Positions 24,758 to 33,323 of a DNA stretch of 64,000 bases are shown piece by piece. This DNA is from Methanotrichaceae archaeon. GTDB lineage: Archaea; Halobacteriota; Methanosarcinia; Methanotrichales; Methanotrichaceae. The notes under the pieces are model-generated. The model saw only the letters and a list, made by a program, of their open reading frames with translations. It searched no databases and was not told the DNA's origin. Position numbers and translations under genes: made by a program. The stretch is from assembly GCA_013178225.1 (NCBI GenBank), contig JABLXE010000002.1, positions 62,001 through 126,000 of the forward strand, written 5' to 3'. Every line of letters starts with the position of its first letter. Position 1 is the stretch's first letter.

Positions 24758-25867
24758 ATGCTCAACGTCCTCATTCTTGGCGTGGGTCAGTGTGGCAACC
24801 GCATACTGGATTCCATAAACCGAGAGGCTTTTGGAGGCGGTACCGCTTCCCGACTTTCCAAGTATTACCTGCGCCCCAAGTTTCCCAGCCGGGTGGAGAC
24901 CATAGCCGTCAACACGGCTGTAAACGACCTGAAAGAGCTTCGCTTCACCACCGCCAAAGACCGTTTGCATGTCCCGAACCTGCACGGGGTGGGCGCCAAC
25001 AGAAACGTGGGCAAGCAGGCCTTCATGGATAACCGCGAAATGATCATGGGGGAGATCGAAAAGAGGGGCGACTTCGATCTCGCCTTTGTGATCACTTCCA
25101 CCTCCGGTGGCACCGGCTCTTCGTTCACGCCGCTGCTCATAAACGAGCTGAAAAGGCAGTATCGCAATATAACCGTGATCACAGTGGCCGTTCTGCCCTT
25201 CCGGGAGGAGGGCTCCATCTATCTGCAGAATGCTGCCTTCAGCATGAGGGAGCTGATGGATGTGGATGCCGAAGGCTTGCTGCTGGTGGATAACCAGTAT
25301 ATGAAGCGGTTTTCCGGAGACATCGCCTCGGCCTACGACAAGATCAACAGCATGGTGGCATCGCGCCTTCTGTTCCTGATTGAGTCTCTGGACAGCGAGA
25401 TGCTCTCCGTGACCGATCTCGGCGATTTCAAGACGGTGATGAACGGCGGACTTCGCATCGGAACCATGGGGTTCTACCAGGCCGATCGCAAGAACGTCTC
25501 GGTAAAAGATGCCATAGAGAACAGCCTGAAGCCCGGGAACCTGCTTTATCCGGCCAATGTGCTGGACGATGCCGCGAGGGCCATGGTAATTGTGCAGGGC
25601 TCACGCGAGCACCTGAACGTGGATGAGATCACCAAGGAGGTGGAGAAGCTCTCGTCCTGCGCGGGCCACGTCTTCAAGGGGATCGTGGTGAAGAAGGGTC
25701 CACCTAAGGTGCTATCCATATTCACTCTGGCCAGTGCGCCCGAACTGGAATCTATCTATGCTCAGGCTGCACGGGCCATGCAGGACGAGAAAGAAAAGAG
25801 ACAAAGAGCGCGAAAGCAGCTGGACGACGCCTTCGCCCACATCGAAGATCTGGAAGAGATCTATTAA
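24758..25867 (+). CDS. Non-canonical tubulin/FtsZ superfamily GTPase
   Basis: 369 residues. The nucleotide-binding strand and loop LILGVGQCGNRILD (residues 5-18) and the tubulin signature loop ITSTSGGTGSSF (about 110-121) show a GTP-binding tubulin/FtsZ fold; IAVNTAVNDL is a further match to the second strand region. It lacks the usual FtsZ C-terminal tail and departs from the common FtsZ and CetZ N-terminal patterns, so it belongs to a divergent branch. It ends in a charged helix (DEKEKRQRARKQLDDAFAH). Likely role is cytoskeletal or membrane remodelling, inferred from the fold and from the membrane protein gene just upstream. Confidence 0.8.
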   Translation: MLNVLILGVGQCGNRILDSINREAFGGGTASRLSKYYLRPKFPSRVETIAVNTAVNDLKELRFTTAKDRLHVPNLHGVGANRNVGKQAFMDNREMIMGEIEKRGDFDLAFVITSTSGGTGSSFTPLLINELKRQYRNITVITVAVLPFREEGSIYLQNAAFSMRELMDVDAEGLLLVDNQYMKRFSGDIASAYDKINSMVASRLLFLIESLDSEMLSVTDLGDFKTVMNGGLRIGTMGFYQADRKNVSVKDAIENSLKPGNLLYPANVLDDAARAMVIVQGSREHLNVDEITKEVEKLSSCAGHVFKGIVVKKGPPKVLSIFTLASAPELESIYAQAARAMQDEKEKRQRARKQLDDAFAHIEDLEEIY

Positions 25868-25876
25868 CGGGAAAAT

Positions 25877-26773
25877 TTAGAGGGCAAATCTTCGATACAT
25901 CATGGCATAAAGCGGGGCCTGGCAGAGCGTTCTTCCAACTGCCGCCAGCTCTGAAGGCGATAGCATGTAGGCTCTGGCGGGAGGTACCGGCTTTGCCTCT
26001 CGTGCGTAAACATTTCCGCCTTTCATGCGGGCACAGGTGAAGCTTCCGGCATTCTTTTCTACAAAGATCTCTCCTCCGCGCATCTCGGCTCCGGTGAAGT
26101 CCTGGCAGCTTCCTCTGATTACCACTCTTCCGCCCCGCATCAGCACCCCGGTGTTCTGGCCTGCTCTACCCGAAACATCGATCGAACCGGAGCTGAGCAG
26201 GATTCCTGTGCTCATGCCGGCCTCGCCCTGAATGCAAATGGTTTTATCGATATCGTTTCTGGCTCCCACAGTGTCCCGCAGTACCCCGTCGCAGATGACC
26301 AGGCCTGAACCGTCGGAGACGTTGGGAGATGCTACCTTCAGGCCTTTTAGGAGCACTTCGGTGATGGAGACAAACTTTCTAAAGCCGCTGCGGTCGCTCT
26401 CGACCTCGATCACGTTTCCCAGAGGCGGCTGTACTTTTCCCGAGACGTATATCTCCCCACGCAGCATGCTGATGCCCATGCGACTTCCCGCGTCCCCGTC
26501 GACCGCTATCGCTCCGGTCCCTTCCAGCGGTCCTCCAGTTCCTCCCAGCCTTTTCAGAGACACGCCCATGCTCGAGCCCAGGCGGGAGCCCGCATCGCCT
26601 TTGATATGCACGGTCTCCCCGTTCTTCAGCGCGTCAACTACCCGGCGGTAGGAGGTCCCGGCGACCTTGCCGTCGGGGTTCAGCCTCGATCCTTGGTGCT
26701 GCCAGTAAAAATCGAAGGTGAAATCGCCAAGGCAGCTCTCGCCATTGCCCGGGATCTCGATTGAGGGAATCAC
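25877..26773 (-). CDS. GXGXG beta-helix protein (GltB C-terminal / FwdC-like)
   Basis: 298 residues. A long right-handed beta-helix with repeated G-x-x-G rungs: GDAGSRLGSSMGVS, GDAGSRMGISMLRG, GEAGMSTGILLSSGSI, GRAGQNTGVLMRGGRV, FTGAEMRGGEIFV. This is the GXGXG domain of glutamate synthase alpha subunit and formylmethanofuran dehydrogenase subunit C, here without their other domains. No catalytic function follows. The open frame extends to 27106, but that part is a shadow; the GTG at 26773 overlaps the stop of the DUF373 gene (GTGA), giving a coupled pair. Confidence 0.8.
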   Translation of the reverse strand: MIPSIEIPGNGESCLGDFTFDFYWQHQGSRLNPDGKVAGTSYRRVVDALKNGETVHIKGDAGSRLGSSMGVSLKRLGGTGGPLEGTGAIAVDGDAGSRMGISMLRGEIYVSGKVQPPLGNVIEVESDRSGFRKFVSITEVLLKGLKVASPNVSDGSGLVICDGVLRDTVGARNDIDKTICIQGEAGMSTGILLSSGSIDVSGRAGQNTGVLMRGGRVVIRGSCQDFTGAEMRGGEIFVEKNAGSFTCARMKGGNVYAREAKPVPPARAYMLSPSELAAVGRTLCQAPLYAMMYRRFAL

Positions 26774-27858
26774 TTGATCGGCCCTGCAATGCGCTTGGAT
26801 ATATTTACTCCGACCAGGGCGATCAGCACTGCGACCACGGCGGAGACTGCAAGGTACTGGATGGACTGCACCATGCCTATGCCGAAGTTGAGTTCGCTGT
26901 TGCTGGCCAGGATGAAGCCGCTCGCCGACCAGATCACGAGGCCTGTCGCTATCAGGAAGAAGAGATAGGAATAGGTGCGCGCGTCCCTCTGCCCCTCCAG
27001 GTACATGTCCATGATTTTCCCCAGGTTCACGCAGATGGCGGCGGCCACGTACCACCAGATGCTCTTGTTGATGTAGATCATGATCAGGGTAAAATAGCCG
27101 TGCCACATGGGGTCATGCCAGTACTGCCAGAAGGCTGCAGCTCCCTGAATTGTGGCTATGATCACCAGCATGGCGGCCATGATGTAGGTGATGAAGGTGA
27201 TCTTGCCGGCATAAAGAGAGGTTCTAAGAGTCTGCTTGGCCTCTTCCATGGTGTCGTCGAGCCCGAGGCCCCGGAAGAGGAGATAGAGGCCCACTGCACC
27301 GGTAATTGCAATCCAGGCTCCTTCCGGAAAGCGCAGGATGGAAAACAGGGAGAACATCAGCAGCGCCAGGGCCGGCGGAATGAAGACTGTATGGCTGATC
27401 TTCGGATCGGTGAATATCTGTTTTAACAGGTAGTAGGTGCTCTCCAGGTTAGGGCTCTGCTTTACCAGCACCCTTCGAACTCCATTCACCTTGATCCGGG
27501 ACTGAATTATGGGAAGGATGGCCTCATCCTCGGCCCCGTCAGACACCACTATTACCCCCTCTGGCTCCAGCTTCTCTATGAGCGTCTCCAGCTGAGCCGA
27601 GAGGCGGCTGTCGGAGGACAGTCCCACCTTGATGTCTCCGGCAATGGAGGCGATCTCCACCTGCTGGCCTGAGGTTTCCAGCTCGTCGAAGACCTTCACC
27701 CCGCCGAAGATGGTGTTGATGTCGGAGTCCTCCGGATCGACCATGGCCAGCCTGAGGGCGGCATCTATATTGGCCGCCCGTCCAACGACCGGGCTCTCTA
27801 CGTTGGCCTTCCTGCCCAGGTCGTTGTCACGATCGATGCAGAGAACAAGGGTGCTCAT
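26770..27858 (-). CDS. DUF373 family membrane protein
   Basis: 362 residues. The soluble N-terminal half (STLVLCIDRDNDLGRKANVE, GRAANIDAALRLAMVDPEDSD, GVIVVSDGAEDEAILPII) is the conserved DUF373 region, with a possible nucleotide- or metal-binding CIDRDND motif. The C-terminal half has about six membrane helices starting HTVFIPPALALLMFSLF. The family is archaeal and uncharacterised. It is coupled to the GXGXG gene by a 4-base GTGA overlap. Confidence 0.85.
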   Translation of the reverse strand: MSTLVLCIDRDNDLGRKANVESPVVGRAANIDAALRLAMVDPEDSDINTIFGGVKVFDELETSGQQVEIASIAGDIKVGLSSDSRLSAQLETLIEKLEPEGVIVVSDGAEDEAILPIIQSRIKVNGVRRVLVKQSPNLESTYYLLKQIFTDPKISHTVFIPPALALLMFSLFSILRFPEGAWIAITGAVGLYLLFRGLGLDDTMEEAKQTLRTSLYAGKITFITYIMAAMLVIIATIQGAAAFWQYWHDPMWHGYFTLIMIYINKSIWWYVAAAICVNLGKIMDMYLEGQRDARTYSYLFFLIATGLVIWSASGFILASNSELNFGIGMVQSIQYLAVSAVVAVLIALVGVNISKRIAGPIK

Positions 27859-28024
27859 TTGGATTCCCTATTTGGGAAGGAATATACTTAAAGGATTCTG
27901 TGGTTTTTCTGCGGTTTTTGGAGGAAGGTTGGTGACACAATCCAAATGCTTGGAGCCGCTTCGTCCTGTAAGCAGTGCGTTGGCTGCCATAAGATATTTA
28001 TTTAAAACAGATATATTGGTCCTC

Positions 28025-28486
28025 ATGAGATATTCAATTCTGGCAGTTCTGGTTCTGCTGCTATGCTTGCCAGTTGCCAATGCCTCTTTTGGCTATCCGA
28101 CCGTGGAAAAATATGTGGATATTTACAACGACAAGGTGAGCGGGGCTCCCGACATACTCAAAAACTTATTGGGGAACGAGAAGATCGATATCAGCGTCAC
28201 CATGAGCAACGGCAGCGTCCTGAGGGTGGGGCTTGAGACCGACAACGGGGCCATAAGTCAGGTGATCAAAGGCGAGGTGGAGAATCCCACCATCGTTGTG
28301 GTCACCACTGAGTCCGCCATATCTGCGGTCACCGGGTCGTCCGATCCCATCAGCGCCTTCCAAAAGCAGATGGACATGGGCCAGGTCAGGATCGAGGGAG
28401 AAAACCTGGTCACGCGCATGAAGCTTAATGCGGTCCTGTCCAGCACCAGTGTGCTCAAGTTCTTTGCGAACATATTCTTCGGTTAG
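28025..28486 (+). CDS. Exported SCP2-like lipid-binding protein (tentative)
   Basis: 153 residues. A signal peptide (MRYSILAVLVLLLCLPVANA) is followed by about 130 residues resembling the SCP2 sterol-transfer fold: a strand-rich part (SVLRVGLETDNGAISQVIKG, PTIVVVTTESAISAV) and the typical end (DPISAFQKQMDMGQVRIEGEN, then MKLNAVLSS). If so it would carry a lipid or other hydrophobic ligand outside the membrane. The frame opens at 27629; the ATG at 28025 gives the signal peptide and follows a TATA-like TTATTTAAAAC. It ends 4 bases into the thiC stop region (convergent). Confidence 0.6.
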   Translation: MRYSILAVLVLLLCLPVANASFGYPTVEKYVDIYNDKVSGAPDILKNLLGNEKIDISVTMSNGSVLRVGLETDNGAISQVIKGEVENPTIVVVTTESAISAVTGSSDPISAFQKQMDMGQVRIEGENLVTRMKLNAVLSSTSVLKFFANIFFG

Positions 28487-29766
28487 CGGGCCATATCGAT
28501 ATTCTCTTTTATAATTTTTAGGGCACAGTAATCCCCACACATGGTGCATACCCGGCGGTCCGAAGGAGCACGCTCATCTCTGATCCGCATTGCCGTGTCC
28601 GGGTCCATAGCCAGCTGAAACTGCCGGTCCCACTGCATATCTCTGCGGGCTCTCCCCATCTCCAGATCCTGTTCTCGTGCACCCAGCTTGATCATATCTC
28701 CGATATGTGCGGCGATTCGAGAGGTCATTACTCCCTGCTGGACATCTTCGACATTGGGCAAAGCCAGATGCTCGGCCGGCGTCACGTAACAGATGAAGTC
28801 CGCTCCATAGGCGCTGGAGAGGCTGGCTCCAATGGCCGCAACTATGTGATCGTATCCGGGTGCCATGTCGGTCACCAGCGGGCCCAGCATGTAGAAGGGG
28901 CGCTCGTTGGTCACGCGTTTCATTACCTTGACGTTGGCCTCTATCTCGTCTATGGGGATATGCCCCGGCCCCTCAACAATAGTCTGCACGCCTGCAGCCT
29001 GGGCGCGATCGGCCAGCTCGGCATTAATTATCAGCTCTTGCATCTGGGCTCGGTCGGTGGAGTCGTGAACGGCACCGGCACGAAGTCCGTTTCCCATGCT
29101 CAGCGTGACCTCATGCTCTTTCAGGATCTCCAGCAGATAATCGAACCGGCTGTATAGCGGATTCTCCTTCTGGTTGTGGATCATCCAGCCGATCATGAAG
29201 GCTCCGCCGCGGCTGCAAACTCCTCCAAAGCGCCCTCCCTGGCCGCGAAGCCGCTGAACACAGATGCTATTGATGCCGGTGTGAATGGCCATAAAGTTGG
29301 TGCCCAGCTTGGCCTGCTCTTCAGTTGCCCGGAAGAGGTCGTCCTCAGTCATGTCCACACCAGCTCCGTGCTTCCTTATGGCCTCAATAAAGGCCTGGTA
29401 GAGGGGGACTGAGCCCACGCTGAGATCGGTAGCCGCAATTACCTGCCTGCGGATCTCATTGAAGTCGCCGCCGGTGGAAAGCTCCATCAGGGTGTCTGCT
29501 CCAGCCTCTTTGGCCGCCTTAGCCTTGGCTACCTCCATTTCGATGTCAACGATATCGCTGCTGGTGCCTATTGAGGCGTTGACCTTTGTCCGCAGGCCTT
29601 TGCCTATTCCCACCGGCCTGGTTTGCCGGTAAGGGCTCAGCGGAATGACGATCCGCCCGCTGGCTATCCCGCGGCAAATGAACTCGGAACTCTTCCCCTC
29701 ATCTCCCGCGACGATCTTCATCTCCTCGGTAATTCTTCCGGCTATTGCGTCTTCCATGATTCCCAT
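28483..29766 (-). CDS. thiC: Phosphomethylpyrimidine synthase ThiC
   Basis: About 427 residues. A radical SAM enzyme that converts aminoimidazole ribotide to hydroxymethylpyrimidine phosphate in thiamine synthesis. Visible motifs: VNASIGTSSDIVDIEMEVAK, ADTLMELSTGGDFNEIRR, VPLYQAFIEA, SRGGAFMIGWM, SMGNGLRAGAVHDSTDRAQM, VEGPGHIP, YMLGPLVTDMAPGYDHIVAAIG, and the iron-sulfur motif CTMCGDYC near the C-terminus. There are three residues between the last two Cys, one fewer than the bacterial CX2CX4C. The ATG at 29766 is chosen (AGGTGA 5-10 bases upstream); GTG 29775 is also in frame. No TPP riboswitch was recognised upstream. Confidence 0.96.
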   Translation of the reverse strand: MGIMEDAIAGRITEEMKIVAGDEGKSSEFICRGIASGRIVIPLSPYRQTRPVGIGKGLRTKVNASIGTSSDIVDIEMEVAKAKAAKEAGADTLMELSTGGDFNEIRRQVIAATDLSVGSVPLYQAFIEAIRKHGAGVDMTEDDLFRATEEQAKLGTNFMAIHTGINSICVQRLRGQGGRFGGVCSRGGAFMIGWMIHNQKENPLYSRFDYLLEILKEHEVTLSMGNGLRAGAVHDSTDRAQMQELIINAELADRAQAAGVQTIVEGPGHIPIDEIEANVKVMKRVTNERPFYMLGPLVTDMAPGYDHIVAAIGASLSSAYGADFICYVTPAEHLALPNVEDVQQGVMTSRIAAHIGDMIKLGAREQDLEMGRARRDMQWDRQFQLAMDPDTAMRIRDERAPSDRRVCTMCGDYCALKIIKENIDMAR

Positions 29767-29940
29767 CTGCTTCACCTGATACTTCGCAAGTCAGGGTGTT
29801 ATTTAAAGATGGCTAAAAAACACAGCTTAATTATTAGCAAGCAAAATTTATCTCCTCTGGAGCATCCTCTCAAATCCCATCACAAAGTTGAAATCTTTTT
29901 GGATGTGATACAGTTAAGGATAGACTGGGTGGATAAGAGA

Positions 29941-31077
29941 GTGTACGACCTGATTGTTGTTGGGGCAGGTCCGGCAGGATCATCAGCCGCCAGAATGGCG
30001 GCAAAATGCGGCCTGGATGTTCTGGTAATCGAAAAAGAGAAGTTTCCCCGCTACAAGCCCTGCGGGGGCGCATTGTCGGAGCGGGCGGTTTCTGCTCTTG
30101 ACTTCTCCCTGCCGGAGAACTTGTGCGAGAGGACCATTACCGGCACTCGAATACATTTCAAAGACCTCGCTCTGGAAAAGCACAAGAACTATCCTTTAAC
30201 CACACTGGTCACCCGCAGCAGATTCGATTCGTTCCTGCTGGAGAGGGCAGAGGAGGCCGGAGCCGGAGTGTTGATGGACTGCAGAGTTGAAGACTTCCGG
30301 GAGAAGGCGGATCATGTGGAGGTGAGATGCAAAGATGACTCTTACCAGTCTCGATTCCTGGCCCTTTGTGGCGGTTGCCAGAGCAGCCTCAAGGATCGGG
30401 TCAGCGGGCAGGAGAGTGGCCGCAAGTCCGGCATCTGCCTGGTGACGGAGATCGAGGCCTCCGAGGACGAGATGAAAAGGCGGCTGCATGAAACGCTGGA
30501 CATCTACTTCGGAGTGGCCGAAGGCGGCTACGGCTGGATCTTCCCTCATCGCGGCTACTATTCGGTGGGAATCGGAGGGCTTTCTTCCCGCCTGAAGCAC
30601 CCCCGAACAGCCATGAAAAATTTTCTGAGAGACAACGGCTTTTTGGGCTGCTATCAACTTCACGGACACACTATCCCCTTAGGGCGCTTTAAACCCCGGC
30701 TGGCCAGTGAAAGAGTGCTTGTAGCCGGTGATTCTGCCGGTTTTGTGGACGGCTTCACGGGAGAGGGGATATTCTACGCCATACGGTCCGGCCAGATTGC
30801 AGCAGAGAGCGTCGCCGAGAATCTGCAGGTCGGTGGCAAGAGGCTGTCTGAAGCCTACCGATCCAGGTGCAAGGTCGAATTTGGAGATGACCTGAGGTAC
30901 GCCTTCATGCTCTCAAGATTGCTGCACAGCCGCCCGGACATCTTCTTCCGCATCCTCGCCAGCCAGGAAGAGGTGCTGGAGAGGTATATAGACATAGCAA
31001 CTCCCCGCACCAATTATCGCGAGTTCATGCGCTGGCTGCTTCCCCGTCTGCCGGTTCGCATTCTCAGAGCGCTGTAG
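29941..31077 (+). CDS. Geranylgeranyl reductase family flavoprotein
   Basis: About 378 residues. FAD-dependent reductase that saturates the isoprenoid chains of archaeal membrane lipids, or a related enzyme. FAD-binding motif YDLIVVGAGPAGSSAARMAA (residues 2-21), PRYKPCGGALS (the YKPCGG signature), and VLVAGDSAGFVDGFTGEGI near 270 are characteristic. The frame is open from 29623; GTG 29941 is the natural start before the Rossmann motif and has GGGTGGAT upstream. Upstream residues do not match the family. Exact substrate (geranylgeranyl chain or a quinone) is undetermined. Confidence 0.92.
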   Translation: MYDLIVVGAGPAGSSAARMAAKCGLDVLVIEKEKFPRYKPCGGALSERAVSALDFSLPENLCERTITGTRIHFKDLALEKHKNYPLTTLVTRSRFDSFLLERAEEAGAGVLMDCRVEDFREKADHVEVRCKDDSYQSRFLALCGGCQSSLKDRVSGQESGRKSGICLVTEIEASEDEMKRRLHETLDIYFGVAEGGYGWIFPHRGYYSVGIGGLSSRLKHPRTAMKNFLRDNGFLGCYQLHGHTIPLGRFKPRLASERVLVAGDSAGFVDGFTGEGIFYAIRSGQIAAESVAENLQVGGKRLSEAYRSRCKVEFGDDLRYAFMLSRLLHSRPDIFFRILASQEEVLERYIDIATPRTNYREFMRWLLPRLPVRILRAL

Positions 31078-31141
31078 CGCTCCCAGGATCGCGCTGTGCC
31101 AGGTGAATAAATCCGGAAAATATCCTGAAAAAAAGGGGAAA

Positions 31142-31471
31142 TTATGGGAACTTCTCTCCGGTTCTCACTTTCCCTGACATCTCCACCGGGCTTACGAATA
31201 TTCTGCCGTCGCCGGGCCTCCCGGTCCGGCCGGCATCGCAGATGGCCCTCATAGCGGAGTCCACGTCCTCGTCCCGGATGAAGAGCTCCAGCTTGAGCTT
31301 GGGCAAAAGGTCCACATCCAGGGTTCCGCCCCGGTACTGGAGCTTGATTCCCTTCTGCTCGCCTCGACCCAGGACCTCGCAGATTGTCAATGCTACAAAC
31401 CCTTTCTCTTCAAGGGCCTTCTTTACCTGTTCCAGCCTCTCAGGGCGAATTATCGCTTCGATCTTTTTCAT
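31142..31471 (-). CDS. glnK: PII signal protein GlnK (variant T-loop)
   Basis: 109 residues. PII family protein regulating the ammonium channel encoded just upstream (11-base gap). The core is clear: [29 protein letters not shown] and GDGRIFVSPVEM. The T-loop reads QYRGGTLDVDLLPK, so Tyr51, the usual modification site and a key channel contact region, is replaced (Leu at 51), and basic Lys/Arg positions differ from the other two GlnK proteins here. ATP or 2-oxoglutarate binding residues around the T-loop base appear kept. The frame to 31813 is a shadow of the transporter. Confidence 0.93.
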   Translation of the reverse strand: MKKIEAIIRPERLEQVKKALEEKGFVALTICEVLGRGEQKGIKLQYRGGTLDVDLLPKLKLELFIRDEDVDSAMRAICDAGRTGRPGDGRIFVSPVEMSGKVRTGEKFP

Positions 31472-31482
31472 GGCCAGCCACC

Positions 31483-32691
31483 TCAGGCGTATGCCTTCTC
31501 GCCATGTTGAGCGATATCGAGTCCCACGTATTCTTCGTCTTCGGTCACACGCAGGCCCATGAGCGAACTCACGATCTTTGCCAGGACATAAGTCAACACG
31601 AAGGCATAGACTACTGCTACCACTGCTGCTATGATCTGGGCCACGAACTGATCTACGTTTCCGTACAACAGGCCGGAGTAGCCGTTGACGGCCGGGTTTG
31701 CGAAGATTCCGGTGGCAATAGCGCCCCAAAGTCCGCCCATGCCGTGAACCGCCCAGGCATCGCAGCTCTCGTCCAGCCCTTTGTTCACGCGGAAGAGAAG
31801 CATGCTGTAGCACAGGATACCCGCGACGGCGCCGATGACTATGGCGGATGCATTGTCCACGAAGCCCGCGGCCGGGGTGATCGCCACCAGGCCGGCGATG
31901 GCCCCGGAGACCATGCCCAGAGCGCTGGGCTTTCCTTTCAGCCAGCTGGCGAAGAGCCAGGTCAGGGCACCGGCGGCGGCTGAAGTGTTGGTGACCAGGA
32001 AGGCCGAAGCGGCAAGACCATTAGCGGCAAGCGCGCTTCCGCCGTTGAAGCCGAACCATCCGAACCACAGCAGGCCTGCTCCGATCATGGCCATGGGAAT
32101 GTTATGGGGCTCCATTACGTAAGAGCCGTAGCCGATCCTCTTGCCTATGACCAGGGCAATGGCCAGGGCAGAGAAGCCCGAGCTGATGTGCACCACCGTT
32201 CCGCCGGCAAAGTCAAGTGCTCCCAGGCCGGCAAGCCAGCCTCCGCCCCAAATCCAGTGAGCCAGAGGGTCGTAGATCAGGGTGGTCCAGAGCAGACCCA
32301 GCACTATGAAAGAGCTGATCTTCACCCTCTCGGCCACAGCAGAAGTTAGAATGGCCAGCGTTACCGCTGCAAATGTCAGCTGGAAGGCCACGTACAGGAA
32401 GTGAGGTATGTTTCCCGCCAGCGGAGCGGGATCCACTCCTACGCCCTGCAACCCGGCGAACTCGAAACCGCCTATGAAGCCGGAGATGTCCGTTCCGAAG
32501 GACAGGCTGTATCCCAGCAGCACCCACTGGATGGAGGCCAGGGCAAAAGCCAAGAAAGAGAGGCCTATCATCGATACTACGGTCTTGGAGCGCACCAGAC
32601 CGCCATAAAATAATCCTACACCTGGCGTCATAAGCATAACCAGTGCTGTTGATGCCAGGATCCATGCTGTGTCACCACTGTTTAATACCAA
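31483..32691 (-). CDS. amtB: Ammonium transporter (Amt), first copy
   Basis: About 402 residues, 11 predicted membrane helices. Amt signatures: [45 protein letters not shown] (first pore His), [27 protein letters not shown] and AVHGMGG (second pore His). It carries ammonium into the cell. The TTG at 32691 is chosen: GGGTGAGG lies just upstream and the product ([11 protein letters not shown]) matches family N-termini; the frame continues to a TTG at 32718. There is no signal peptide. Followed at 11 bases by its glnK. A TATA-like CCTTTTAAATATCC near 32805-32818 gives a leader of about 90 bases. Confidence 0.94.
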   Translation of the reverse strand: MVLNSGDTAWILASTALVMLMTPGVGLFYGGLVRSKTVVSMIGLSFLAFALASIQWVLLGYSLSFGTDISGFIGGFEFAGLQGVGVDPAPLAGNIPHFLYVAFQLTFAAVTLAILTSAVAERVKISSFIVLGLLWTTLIYDPLAHWIWGGGWLAGLGALDFAGGTVVHISSGFSALAIALVIGKRIGYGSYVMEPHNIPMAMIGAGLLWFGWFGFNGGSALAANGLAASAFLVTNTSAAAGALTWLFASWLKGKPSALGMVSGAIAGLVAITPAAGFVDNASAIVIGAVAGILCYSMLLFRVNKGLDESCDAWAVHGMGGLWGAIATGIFANPAVNGYSGLLYGNVDQFVAQIIAAVVAVVYAFVLTYVLAKIVSSLMGLRVTEDEEYVGLDIAQHGEKAYA

Positions 32692-32938
32692 CTGCCTCAC
32701 CCGTTGAAAGATATGCAAAGCTAACTTAATTAATTTTTTCAGGCAAATTTCTGCACCTTCTGCCGGAAGATGTAACCTAAAGCTTCACATAATCCCCTCT
32801 GGGCGGATATTTAAAAGGATATTTGATAATTCATCGTAATGTCTATGAAAAATTCATATTAATTCTGAGCCAGACAGGACCTAACAAAATGAGATCGGCA
32901 ACTGGCAATTTAAATCGCGCTTTTGAGAAAATATCGCA

Positions 32939-32963
32939 AGACAGCATGAAATGCATGCTGTCT
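32939..32963 (-). terminator. Hairpin after glnK2, probable terminator
   Basis: A 10-bp perfect inverted repeat (agacagcatg at 32939-32948, catgctgtct at 32954-32963, loop 5 bases) lies 13 bases past the stop of the second glnK. It is the strongest hairpin in the Amt region and separates the second Amt/GlnK pair from the first pair's upstream region. Confidence 0.5.
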
Positions 32964-32975
32964 CAAATGGGACTC

Positions 32976-33323
<348 letters not shown>

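Noticed and set aside
26774-27106. 111-residue N-terminal extension of the GXGXG protein
   Set aside because: Arginine/proline-rich shadow of the DUF373 gene; coupled GTG at 26773 found.
29776-29940. Possible TPP riboswitch upstream of thiC
   Set aside because: The short region shows no conserved TPP-riboswitch core (CUGAGA or ACCUGA elements in context).
31472-31813. Longer frame for GlnK1 running into the transporter
   Set aside because: Basic composition, antisense-like frame shadow of amtB1; ATG 31471 gives a full PII protein of 109 residues.
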